From: an uncultured Lachnospiraceae bacterium
GTDB taxonomy: Bacteria > Bacillota_A > Clostridia > Lachnospirales > Lachnospiraceae
Length of the DNA stretch: 10,898 nt
Direction: 5' to 3'
Assembly: GCA_947175285.1 (NCBI GenBank)
Contig: CAMWMM010000114.1
Location: forward strand, 1 to 10,898
A model generated the notes under the pieces. The model searched no databases, had not been told where the DNA came from, and saw only the letters and a program-made list of their open reading frames with translations. A program made the translations under genes and the position numbers. Shown here piece after piece: positions 1 through 7,264 of the stretch; the first letter of the stretch is position 1, and each line of letters begins with the position of its first letter.

Positions 1-385
1 AACGGCAACGACTATCAGTGTGGTGGATGAGAAGAAAAATTATGTCGGCGGCATGATACTGCCGGGAGTAAAAGTATCATTGGATTCTCTTGTCAACCGG
101 ACATCACAGCTTCCGAGAATCAGTTTGGAAGCGCCTAAAAAAGTAATCGGCAAAAATACGATAGACTGCATGAAAAGCGGCATTATCATGGGGCAGGCAG
201 CCTGTATAGACGGTATGATTGAACGTATTTTTGAAGAACTCGGCTATGAGGCGGCAGTTGTTGCCACAGGAGGACTTGCGGGCAGTATTGTGCCCCATTG
301 CAAGCAAAAAGTCATCCATGACAATGAGTTGACTCTGAAAGGACTTAATATTATTTACCGCAAGAATACAGAACTCGCAGGCTGA
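1..385 (+). CDS. coaX: Type III pantothenate kinase, C-terminal part (5' end outside window)
   Basis: The gene enters from the left edge already in frame (first full codon at base 2) and stops at TGA 383-385, so only about the last 127 residues are visible. CoaX phosphorylates pantothenate with ATP, the first step of CoA synthesis, in the cytoplasm. Visible family signatures in order are GTATT at the left edge (the family's D-GTATT segment), GGMILPGV around bases 50-70, the IGKNT...MKSGI..G segment, the VVATGGLA glycine-rich segment, and the closing LTLKGLNIIY. This is the type III (ASKHA-fold) form, not the CoaA type. The GTG at base 20 is an internal valine codon, not the start. coaBC follows 19 nt downstream, and its product acts next in the same pathway. 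Identification is firm; the N-terminus and promoter cannot be judged. Confidence 0.95.
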   Translation, partial: TATTISVVDEKKNYVGGMILPGVKVSLDSLVNRTSQLPRISLEAPKKVIGKNTIDCMKSGIIMGQAACIDGMIERIFEELGYEAAVVATGGLAGSIVPHCKQKVIHDNELTLKGLNIIYRKNTELAG

Positions 386-404
386 GTAAGAATGGGAGGT
401 TAGT

Positions 405-1592
405 ATGCTGGAGGGAAAACATATCGTACTTGGTGTGACAGGCAGTATTGCGGCATTTAAAATTGCTTCGCTTGCCAGTATGTTAAAAAAGAAAAAAGCT
501 GACGTCACTGTCATAATGACGCAGAATGCAACCAATTTTATCAATCCGGTTACGTTCGAGAGTCTGACAGGCAATAAGTGTCTGGTAGATACGTTTGACA
601 GGAATTTTCAGCACAGTGTGGAGCATGTGTCATTGGCAAAGCAGACGGATGTATTTATGATTGCGCCTGCTTCCGCGAATGTGATTGCCAAAGCGGCGCA
701 TGGCATTGCGGATGATATGCTGACGACAACCCTGCTTGCCTGCCAGTGTCCGAAAATCATAGCGCCTGCGATGAATACGAGGATGTATCAGAATCCTATT
801 GTGCAGGACAATATGAAGATACTGCAAAACTATGGTATGGAAGTCATTACACCGGCGAAGGGCTATCTGGCATGCGGGGATACGGGAGAGGGAAAAATGC
901 CCGAACCGGGGCTTTTACTGGAATATATTATAAAGGCGTTAAAACCTAAGGATATGCAAGGGGTACATGTGTTAGTCACGGCAGGTCCGACTATGGAAAA
1001 AATAGATCCGGTGAGATATATCAGCAATCATTCCACCGGAAAAATGGGATATGCCATTGCAAGGGCGGCAATGATGCGCGGCGCGGAGGTAACGTTAGTG
1101 AGCGGGAAAACGCAGCTTGAGCCGCCTATGGGCGTTCGTATGATTGACATTGTATCCGCTGCGGATATGGCGGAAGCGGTCAAAGGCTGTGCGAAAGAGC
1201 AGGATATCATTATCAAAGCGGCAGCGGTAGCGGATTATCGTCCCAAATATGCGGCGGATGAGAAAGTAAAGAAAAAAGACGACGATTTGACGATAGAGTT
1301 AGAGCGTACGGAAGATATTCTCGGATATCTCGGTGCGCATAAGAGGCAAGGACAGTTTTTATGCGGATTTTCGATGGAGACGGAACATATGATAGAGAAT
1401 TCCCGTAAGAAACTGGAGAAAAAGAATCTGGATTTAATCGTGGCAAATAATCTGAAACAGTCAGGCGCAGGATTCGGGACGGATACCAATATTGTAACGT
1501 TTCTTACCAAAGAGGAAACGATAAAGCTCCCAATTATGAGTAAGGAAGAAGTAGCGGATAAACTGCTTGACCATATAATGGTGAGGAGATAA
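405..1592 (+). CDS. coaBC: Bifunctional phosphopantothenoylcysteine decarboxylase / phosphopantothenate-cysteine ligase
   Basis: A 395-residue protein, the usual length for CoaBC. It joins cysteine to 4'-phosphopantothenate (CoaB half) and decarboxylates the product to 4'-phosphopantetheine (CoaC half, FMN-dependent). The CoaC half spans about residues 1-180. It shows the flavoprotein start VTGSIAAFK (11-19), the active-site histidine H74 in HVSLA, PAMN (121-124) and the cysteine C157 in GYLACGDTGEGKMPEP. The CoaB half, about residues 186-395, opens with VLVTAGPT and contains RYISNHSTGKMG (204-215), AAAVADYRP (272-280) and the lysine-rich KVKKK (287-291) expected near the ligase active site. 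The ATG at 405 is preceded by GGGAGG at 394-399. It lies 19 nt after coaX and 2 nt before the MATE gene, so co-transcription is likely. All key residues appear intact. Confidence 0.97.
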   Translation: MLEGKHIVLGVTGSIAAFKIASLASMLKKKKADVTVIMTQNATNFINPVTFESLTGNKCLVDTFDRNFQHSVEHVSLAKQTDVFMIAPASANVIAKAAHGIADDMLTTTLLACQCPKIIAPAMNTRMYQNPIVQDNMKILQNYGMEVITPAKGYLACGDTGEGKMPEPGLLLEYIIKALKPKDMQGVHVLVTAGPTMEKIDPVRYISNHSTGKMGYAIARAAMMRGAEVTLVSGKTQLEPPMGVRMIDIVSAADMAEAVKGCAKEQDIIIKAAAVADYRPKYAADEKVKKKDDDLTIELERTEDILGYLGAHKRQGQFLCGFSMETEHMIENSRKKLEKKNLDLIVANNLKQSGAGFGTDTNIVTFLTKEETIKLPIMSKEEVADKLLDHIMVRR

Positions 1593-1594
1593 TT

Positions 1595-2962
1595 ATGATA
1601 CAGGATTTAACGGTGGGAGATTCGCAAAAGACGCTGTTTCGCTACACAATACCAATGTTTATCAGTGTGGCATTTCAGCAGATTTATAACATTGCGGACA
1701 GTATGATTGCCGGAAAATTTGCAGGAGAGGATGCGCTTGCGGCAGTAGGCGCGTCTTATCCGATTACGATGATTTTTATGGCAGTGGCAGTAGGATGTAA
1801 TATCGGCTGCTCTGTTGTGATTTCCCAGCTTTTTGGGGCAAAAGAATACCGGAAGTTAAAGACGGCGGTTTCCACTACGCTGTTTACAGGTTTTATTCTG
1901 TCCCTGTTTCTGACGATTTTGGGTCTTTTTACAACACCGGCAATGATGCGTATGATTCAGACGCCGGATAATATTTTCAGTGACGGGGCATTATATCTGC
2001 GTATCTATATCGGCGGTTTTGTTTTCTTATTTTTATATAATGTAACAACGGGAATGTTTAATTCTCTGGGAGATTCCAAAACGCCGTTGTATTTTCTGAT
2101 AGGTTCTTCCATCGGTAATATCTTTCTGGATTTACTGTTTGTAGCGGTATTTGGCTGGGGCGTAGCCGGTGTGGCATGGGCGACATTTCTGGCGCAGGGA
2201 GCCGCCTGCATTCTGGCGTTACTTTCCTTTTACAAAAGACTTTCACAGGTTCGGACAGAGCGCAGAGCCGAGATTTTTTCGTTTGATGTGCTAAAGAAAA
2301 TCTCTTATGTAGCAATTCCGAGTATTTTACAGCAGAGTTTTATTTCCATCGGGAATATTTTCGTCCAGAGTCTGGTTAATTCCTATGGTTCTGATGTAAT
2401 TGCCGGATATTCTGCGGCAATCAAGCTGAATACTTTTCTTATCACAGGGCTGACAACATTAGGAAACGGCATTTCAGGATTTACGGCGCAGAATCTTGGA
2501 GCAAGATTACCGAACCGGATTCGGGAAGGATATAAGGCGGGCATCAAAATGGCGCTTTGTGTGACGGTACCGTTCTTTCTTGCCTATTTTTTTGCAGGCA
2601 GGGTGATGATGCTTTTGTTTATGGAAGATACGGGCAGTCAGGCGATGTCGTCAGGCGTTATGTTTTTGAAAATTGTTTCCCCGTTTTATTTTGTCATATC
2701 CGTAAAACTGATTTCGGACGGCGTTTTGCGTGGAACGGAATCTATGCGCTATTTTATGATTTCGACGTTTTCGGATTTGATTCTGCGGGTGGTTCTTGCC
2801 TATGTGTTTGCTTCATGGTTTGCTTCTGACGGCATCTGGATGTCATGGCCGGCAGGCTGGTGTGTGGGAACATTGCTGTCTGCTTTATTTTGCGGAAAAA
2901 TACTTAAAATGACGAGTGGAAAAGGAGTGGAAACAGGGAATGAGAATCGGAATGGGATATGA
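1595..2962 (+). CDS. MATE family multidrug/cation antiporter
   Basis: A 455-residue, strongly hydrophobic protein of the size and pattern of MATE transporters (typically 12 transmembrane helices in two pseudo-repeats). These use a Na+ or H+ gradient to export drugs or metabolites through the cytoplasmic membrane. It begins [17 protein letters not shown], with an N-terminal [15 protein letters not shown] motif (28-42). GDSKTPLYF (159-167) and the second-half LRGTES (378-383) are typical MATE loop sequences, and IPSILQQSF (241-249) opens the second half. A long hydrophilic stretch around 216-236 separates the halves. The start at ATG 1595 uses GTGAGGAG inside the last codons of coaBC. The end overlaps ispF by 23 nt, which suggests translational coupling. 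The substrate cannot be told from sequence, and the pairing with CoA genes may be only operon packing. Confidence 0.93.
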   Translation: MIQDLTVGDSQKTLFRYTIPMFISVAFQQIYNIADSMIAGKFAGEDALAAVGASYPITMIFMAVAVGCNIGCSVVISQLFGAKEYRKLKTAVSTTLFTGFILSLFLTILGLFTTPAMMRMIQTPDNIFSDGALYLRIYIGGFVFLFLYNVTTGMFNSLGDSKTPLYFLIGSSIGNIFLDLLFVAVFGWGVAGVAWATFLAQGAACILALLSFYKRLSQVRTERRAEIFSFDVLKKISYVAIPSILQQSFISIGNIFVQSLVNSYGSDVIAGYSAAIKLNTFLITGLTTLGNGISGFTAQNLGARLPNRIREGYKAGIKMALCVTVPFFLAYFFAGRVMMLLFMEDTGSQAMSSGVMFLKIVSPFYFVISVKLISDGVLRGTESMRYFMISTFSDLILRVVLAYVFASWFASDGIWMSWPAGWCVGTLLSALFCGKILKMTSGKGVETGNENRNGI

Positions 2963-3479
2963 CGTGCATCGTCTTGTAGATGATAGAAAATTAATTATCG
3001 GCGGCGTAGACATACCATATGAAAAAGGGCTTCTTGGGCATTCGGACGCAGATGTCCTTTTGCATGCCGTTATGGATGCTTTGCTTGGTGCGGCGGCAAT
3101 GGGGGATATTGGCAGGCATTTCCCGGATACCGACCCTGCCTACAAAGGCATTTCGTCTATAGAATTGTTAAAGCGCGTGGGCGCTCTTTTGGAAGAGAAT
3201 CTTTTCCTGATTGAAAATATTGATGCTACGATTATTGCACAGGCGCCGAAGATGCGTCCGTATATCGACAGTATGCGTGAGAACATTGCAGATGCGCTGG
3301 GAATTGAGGTTTCACAGGTAAATATCAAGGCGACGACGGAAGAGGGACTCGGATTTACAGGAAACGGTGAAGGAATTTCCGCTCAGGCAATCTGTATGCT
3401 TACGAGCCCGGCACAGCTTTATGACTACGATGTAACGCAGGCTTCGGGATGTGCAGGATGTAATGGCTGCCCTCGATAG
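2940..3479 (+). CDS. ispF: 2-C-methyl-D-erythritol 2,4-cyclodiphosphate synthase with cysteine-rich tail
   Basis: IspF converts CDP-ME 2-phosphate to MEcPP and CMP in the MEP isoprenoid pathway. It is a cytoplasmic homotrimer with a divalent metal site. From ATG 2940 the protein is 179 aa and starts [12 protein letters not shown], the standard family N-terminus. A GTG at 2916 would only add eight non-family residues. Metal ligands D8, H10 and H42 are present, as are [11 protein letters not shown] (33-43), [12 protein letters not shown] (55-66) and [17 protein letters not shown] (130-146). The family core should end near residue 154. About 25 further residues follow, ending C171-A-G-C174-N-G-C177-P-R, a CxxCxxC tail that I do not know as part of IspF. 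AAAGGAG at 2921-2927 is the likely ribosome binding site, 12 nt from the start. The gene overlaps the MATE gene by 23 nt; no ispD is seen beside it. Confidence 0.96.
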   Translation: MRIGMGYDVHRLVDDRKLIIGGVDIPYEKGLLGHSDADVLLHAVMDALLGAAAMGDIGRHFPDTDPAYKGISSIELLKRVGALLEENLFLIENIDATIIAQAPKMRPYIDSMRENIADALGIEVSQVNIKATTEEGLGFTGNGEGISAQAICMLTSPAQLYDYDVTQASGCAGCNGCPR

Positions 3480-3484
3480 TTTTC

Positions 3485-3513
3485 TTGCCAAATGTCATAG
3501 AATATGCTACTAT
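3485..3513 (+). promoter_or_regulatory. Candidate sigma-A promoter with extended -10 for the signalling pair
   Basis: In the 71-nt gap after ispF there is TTGCCA (3485-3490, five of six matches to TTGACA), a 17-nt spacer, and TACTAT (3508-3513, four of six to TATAAT) directly preceded by TGC, giving an extended -10. Transcription would begin near 3520, about 30 nt before the ATG at 3551. A purine-rich GGGGGG (3537-3542) lies 8 nt before that start. The pattern is seen in the sequence; promoter activity is inferred. Confidence 0.6.
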
Positions 3514-3550
3514 TTTTGAGTAAGAGATTGATTTATGGGGGGTTGACTTA

Positions 3551-4426
3551 ATGAAATATAAGGCTTTGGTAACAGGGAAAAATACAGCGATAATAGATGA
3601 GTTTTTTATTCAGATGGATGAGAACTTTGAAGTGGTTTCCACTTCTACGCGGTTCAACGATATTATGCGGCATATCAAGTATTTTACCCCTGATTTGTTT
3701 GTATATTGTCTCAGCAATGAGGCGCGGGAGAGTATTACACAGATGGCTTTGGTTAAGGATAGTCTTCTGCGTTCGAGAGTTCCCGTTATTATAATCGGGG
3801 AGAAAGAAGAATGCGACGAATTTGAAAGAACTGCCGTAAACGTTTCAAATATGGTACTGACAAGACCCATTACAGCGGCGACCATACAGGAACGCCTTGT
3901 GAAGTTTATGGATGAACGCCAGCCGTATAAAGAGGCATACGTAGAAAAGCAGGAACACAAAGAAGAACAGGTGGCTTTGGAAACGGAGACGGTTTCTAAA
4001 GAAAAATTCGAGGCGGCTTTTCAGTCTCTTGCGGCGGAACTCAGTTCCGTGGAAGAAACTCCGCAGCGCAATCACGTCCTGATTGTAGATGATTCACCTT
4101 TGATGTTAAAGACGTTGAAAGAATATCTGCATGAGGATTATGATGTCGCGACTGCTGTCAGCGGCAAAGTTGCGTTAAAATTTTTAGAGCGGAAGAAAAC
4201 GGATTTGATTTTATTGGATTATGAGATGCCGGAAGAAAACGGTCCCGAAGTGTTGGAGAAATTACGTGCTAATGAGGAGACGAAGGATATACCGGTTATC
4301 TTTTTAACAGGTGTTTCCGACCGTAAAAAAATTCAGGAAGCGCTTGCATTAAGACCGCAGAGTTATTTACTGAAACCGATTGAACGTGAAAAACTGATAG
4401 AGGCAATTGCCAAAATATTTGGATGA
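3551..4426 (+). CDS. Response regulator with a degenerate and an intact receiver domain, no output domain
   Basis: A 291-residue soluble protein. Residues 172-291 are a canonical receiver: acidic pair D180-D181 in VLIVDDSP, phosphoacceptor D223 in LILLDYEMP, T253 in FLTG and K275 in LLKPIE. Residues 1-122 follow the same receiver rhythm but are degenerate. In PDLFVYC the position of the phosphorylated aspartate is C53, the threonine position reads IIIGEK, and the lysine position is R105 in LTRPIT. A charged, glutamate-rich linker (about 124-170) joins them. No helix-turn-helix, GGDEF, HD-GYP or other output domain is present. The hybrid kinase gene begins 16 nt downstream, so this is probably its partner receiver or a phosphate sink. 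A likely promoter lies upstream. The receiver assignment is firm; the cellular role is not recognised. Confidence 0.9.
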   Translation: MKYKALVTGKNTAIIDEFFIQMDENFEVVSTSTRFNDIMRHIKYFTPDLFVYCLSNEARESITQMALVKDSLLRSRVPVIIIGEKEECDEFERTAVNVSNMVLTRPITAATIQERLVKFMDERQPYKEAYVEKQEHKEEQVALETETVSKEKFEAAFQSLAAELSSVEETPQRNHVLIVDDSPLMLKTLKEYLHEDYDVATAVSGKVALKFLERKKTDLILLDYEMPEENGPEVLEKLRANEETKDIPVIFLTGVSDRKKIQEALALRPQSYLLKPIEREKLIEAIAKIFG

Positions 4427-4442
4427 AAGGTTTACATAAGGT

Positions 4443-7127
4443 ATGGATTGTGAATTATATTTGACTGATCTAATTGATAGGAAAACGTTACAGAATATAC
4501 AGGATGCTTTTTCACGCATGACCGGAATTGCGGCCCTTACGACAGATACGAACGGGATAGCGGTAACGAACGGTTCTAATTTTTCTGATTTCTGTATGAA
4601 GTATACGAGAAATTCGCCAATGGGCTGCATACAGTGTGCACGGTGCGATAAAATGGGCGCACAGTTAGCCTGGGAAAAGGGAGAATCCACTGTGTATGAA
4701 TGTCATGCAGGGCTGTTGGATTTTGCGTCGCCGATTATGGCTGGCGACAAGCTTGTAGGCTGTTTTATCGGCGGTCAGGTTTTGACCGAAGCGCCTGATG
4801 AAGAGAAAATAAGAAAGATTGCAAAAGAACTTGATATTGATCCGGATGAATATTGGGAAGCAGCGCAAAAAGTAAGGATTGTAGATAAGGAGCTGGTTGA
4901 TAATGCGGCGAAATCTCTTTCTACAATTGCGAATGTCCTGTCCGACATGGCATATAATAAATACGTTGTTTATCAGGCGAAAGAGGATTTGCAAAGAACT
5001 TCAAATATGAAATCTGATTTCCTTGCCAATATGAGTCATGAAATCCGTACGCCCATGAATGCGGTAATTGGTATGGCGGAGATGGCGCTGCGGGAAGATT
5101 TGCCGCCTGCGGCTAAGCAATATATCAATCAGATTAAAGAGGCCGGAAAGTCGCTTCTTACGATTATTAATGACATTCTGGATTTTTCCAAGATAGAATC
5201 CGGCAAGATGGATATCAATGTAGTGGATTATGAGCCGATGAGCGTTGTAACGGATGTCACCAATATTGTTATGACAAGGCTTAAAGGTAAAGATGTGGAA
5301 ATGCTTCTTGATATTTCCCCTAACATACCGGATAAACTTCTTGGCGATAATATCAGAATTAAACAGGTGCTTTTAAATATTACAAACAATGCGGTCAAAT
5401 TTACAAATAAAGGAAAAATTACCCTGAAACTGGATTATGTGCAGACCGACAACAATGAGATTGAACTGCATTTTTCCGTTGAAGATACCGGTATCGGTAT
5501 TAAGAAAGAGGATCGTGAAAAGCTGTTTCATTCTTTCCAGCAGTTAGACAGTAAGAGAAACCGTAATATTGAGGGAACGGGACTCGGTCTTGCTATTTCC
5601 AAACAGCTTTTGGCGTTAATGAACGGTGATATCTGGGTGGAGAGTGAATATGAAAAAGGAAGTAAATTCTCGTTTGTGATTCCGCAGAAAGTTGTGGATG
5701 ACGTTCCCTGTATCAGTGTGAAGGACCCGGATTCACGGATAGCGGCAGGTTTATTCAAAAGTCCTTATGTAAAAGAGCGGTTTAGAGAAGATGTTAAGGC
5801 GCTGGGAGTGGAATGCATGGAACTCTCATCCGAAGATGAACTGGAAACTCTTATTGGTGGAAAAAAAGCTTTTCTTTTTGTAGGGCAGGCGATGTTTTCT
5901 AAAAAAGTGGAAGCATTTATTGAGAAACATCCGGAGATTACTGCGGTATTAGTGCTTGACTTTTTCGATAATACAAAACATGATATTCAAAATCTTCATA
6001 TAGTAAAAAAGCCGCTTTTCATTCTGACGATTGCTATGATATTAAATGAAGAGGATATGCATTTTGAAGAAAGTGAGTCGGAGGGCAGTGAATTTGATTT
6101 TATTGCGCCTGATGCGGATATTCTGATTGTTGATGATAATGCGGTGAATCTGACTGTTGCGGAAGGGCTTTTAGAGCCGCTTAAGATGAACGTGGATACG
6201 GCGACAAGCGGTAAGGAAGCAATTGATAAAATCAGTCAGCATCATTATGACATTGTCTTTATGGACCATATGATGCCGGAACTCGACGGTGTGGAAACAA
6301 CCCGTATTATCAGACGATTCCATCAGGAATATAATGATGTGCCGATTATTGCCTTAACAGCCAACGCCGTAGAGGGAACAAAAGAGCAGTTCTGTCAGGA
6401 GGGTATGAATGATTTCGTAGCGAAACCGATTGAACTTCGTATTCTTGTCTCTAAAGTAAGACAGTGGCTCCCGATTGAGAAAATACAAAAGACATATATG
6501 ATGGGAACGGCAAAAGAGAATAAGGCGGATAATATTGTAGTTGGCGATTTGGATGTGGCATATGCACTGAAGTTTCTGGGAAGTGAGTCTTTGTTCTGGT
6601 CTGTTCTGAAGGTGTACTATAAAGCAATAGAGAAAAAGGCGCATCTGATTAAAGAACTGGAAATAGCAGAGGATTGGCCGGCTTATACAATAGAGGTACA
6701 TGCTTTGAAAAGTTCCTCCAAGCAGATCGGCGCGATTACATTATCTGACCGTGCTGCTGCTTTGGAGCAGGCAGGCAACGCAAGAAATGCTTCTTTTATT
6801 CACAAGCATACGAACAAGATGCTGCAGCAATATTTAAGTTATCAGCAGGTATTTGCACCTTTCTGTCCGAATGAGGAAGAGGATAATACCAATAAGGAAA
6901 AGATTTCAACTTCCGTTTTATTGAAATGCTTCTCGGATATGAGAGCTGCTTTGGAAGATTTGGATATGGATAAGATGGAAGAAGTTGCCCATGAGATGAA
7001 TAACTATAGTTATGAGGGATGGCAGCAGGAAATGTTTACGCAAATGAAAGACGCTGTGGAAGAGATTGATGTAGATGGCTGTGAAACGATTTTGCAGGAG
7101 TGGGAAAACAAACTGGTTTCCGAATAA
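4443..7127 (+). CDS. PocR-sensor hybrid histidine kinase with receiver and HPt domains
   Basis: An 894-residue protein with no membrane segment, so a cytoplasmic sensor. Domains in order: a PocR ligand-binding domain (about 4-170) with cysteines C51, C62, C65, C68 and C87 in ECHAGL; a HisKA domain with H199 in NMSHEIRTPMN; an HATPase domain with the N box around N312-N316, DTGIG (348-352) and GTGLGL (378-383). Next come a degenerate receiver-like region (about 425-537, where FLFVGQ replaces the phosphoacceptor segment though VKKP remains) and an intact receiver (558-677; D564, D565, D608, T639, K661). An HPt domain (about 700-808) has H753 in EVHALKSSSKQIG, and an acidic helical tail (about 815-894) closes the protein. 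This is a full intramolecular His-Asp-His phosphorelay. GAAAGG at 4425-4430 is a rather distant ribosome binding site. PocR domains are thought to sense small organic molecules; the ligand here is unknown. Confidence 0.94.
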   Translation: MDCELYLTDLIDRKTLQNIQDAFSRMTGIAALTTDTNGIAVTNGSNFSDFCMKYTRNSPMGCIQCARCDKMGAQLAWEKGESTVYECHAGLLDFASPIMAGDKLVGCFIGGQVLTEAPDEEKIRKIAKELDIDPDEYWEAAQKVRIVDKELVDNAAKSLSTIANVLSDMAYNKYVVYQAKEDLQRTSNMKSDFLANMSHEIRTPMNAVIGMAEMALREDLPPAAKQYINQIKEAGKSLLTIINDILDFSKIESGKMDINVVDYEPMSVVTDVTNIVMTRLKGKDVEMLLDISPNIPDKLLGDNIRIKQVLLNITNNAVKFTNKGKITLKLDYVQTDNNEIELHFSVEDTGIGIKKEDREKLFHSFQQLDSKRNRNIEGTGLGLAISKQLLALMNGDIWVESEYEKGSKFSFVIPQKVVDDVPCISVKDPDSRIAAGLFKSPYVKERFREDVKALGVECMELSSEDELETLIGGKKAFLFVGQAMFSKKVEAFIEKHPEITAVLVLDFFDNTKHDIQNLHIVKKPLFILTIAMILNEEDMHFEESESEGSEFDFIAPDADILIVDDNAVNLTVAEGLLEPLKMNVDTATSGKEAIDKISQHHYDIVFMDHMMPELDGVETTRIIRRFHQEYNDVPIIALTANAVEGTKEQFCQEGMNDFVAKPIELRILVSKVRQWLPIEKIQKTYMMGTAKENKADNIVVGDLDVAYALKFLGSESLFWSVLKVYYKAIEKKAHLIKELEIAEDWPAYTIEVHALKSSSKQIGAITLSDRAAALEQAGNARNASFIHKHTNKMLQQYLSYQQVFAPFCPNEEEDNTNKEKISTSVLLKCFSDMRAALEDLDMDKMEEVAHEMNNYSYEGWQQEMFTQMKDAVEEIDVDGCETILQEWENKLVSE

Positions 7128-7139
7128 ATTTGTTTGTTT

Positions 7140-7168
7140 TTGGCGAAAACAGATATGCTGCATATGCT
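7140..7168 (+). promoter_or_regulatory. Weak candidate promoter for the cysE operon
   Basis: TTGGCG (7140-7145) is followed after 17 nt by TATGCT (7163-7168), each matching four of six consensus bases. The -10 region lies within a near-tandem direct repeat of ATATGCTG (7153-7160 and 7162-7169). If real, transcription would start near 7175, just ahead of the inverted repeat at 7186, which would then be part of the cysE leader RNA. The match is modest and could be chance. Confidence 0.27.
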
Positions 7169-7185
7169 GATAGTAAGGAGTTTGC

Positions 7186-7233
7186 CGCGGATAATTTGTT
7201 GCCTTATGGAAGGAGACCGGTTATCCGCGTTTT
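7186..7233 (+). terminator. Inverted repeat plus T-run before cysE: terminator or attenuator
   Basis: CGCGGATAA (7186-7194) pairs perfectly with TTATCCGCG (7221-7229), a 9-bp stem followed at once by TTTT (7230-7233). The 26-nt loop contains a smaller nested stem, CCTT (7202-7205) with AAGG (7210-7213) around ATGG. The U-run is short and the loop long for a simple intrinsic terminator, so termination of the kinase transcript is plausible but not certain. Since the cysE ribosome binding site AAAGGAG lies only 13 nt further on (7247-7253), the element could instead regulate cysE expression. Confidence 0.5.
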
Positions 7234-7264
7234 CCTACGATAATTAAAGGAGCAGGTTTTAACA

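Noticed and set aside
104..574. Long minus-strand open frame across coaX and coaBC
   Set aside because: It is antisense to two well-identified genes, has no recognisable domain, and is explained by the codon pattern of the + strand genes.
2916..2939. Upstream GTG start for ispF
   Set aside because: It would add eight residues not found at IspF N-termini. ATG 2940 gives the family's standard MRIG-GYDVHRL start with AAAGGAG upstream.
3551..3916. N-terminal half of the 291-aa regulator as a DNA-binding output domain
   Set aside because: The alternating hydrophobic strands and the LTRPIT segment follow a receiver layout. No helix-turn-helix pattern is seen.
7206..7247. Short leader peptide (ATG to TAA, 13 codons) before cysE
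   Set aside because: It has no cysteine or serine-rich control codons, and the nearest good ribosome binding site (AAGGAG, 7175-7180) is about 25 nt upstream, too far to serve it.
7128..7264. T-box riboswitch for cysteine in front of cysE-cysS
   Set aside because: The gap is only 137 nt, no T-box consensus (AGGGTGG-N-ACCGCG) is present, and no specifier stem can be placed. GGAAGGAGACCGG resembles it only loosely.
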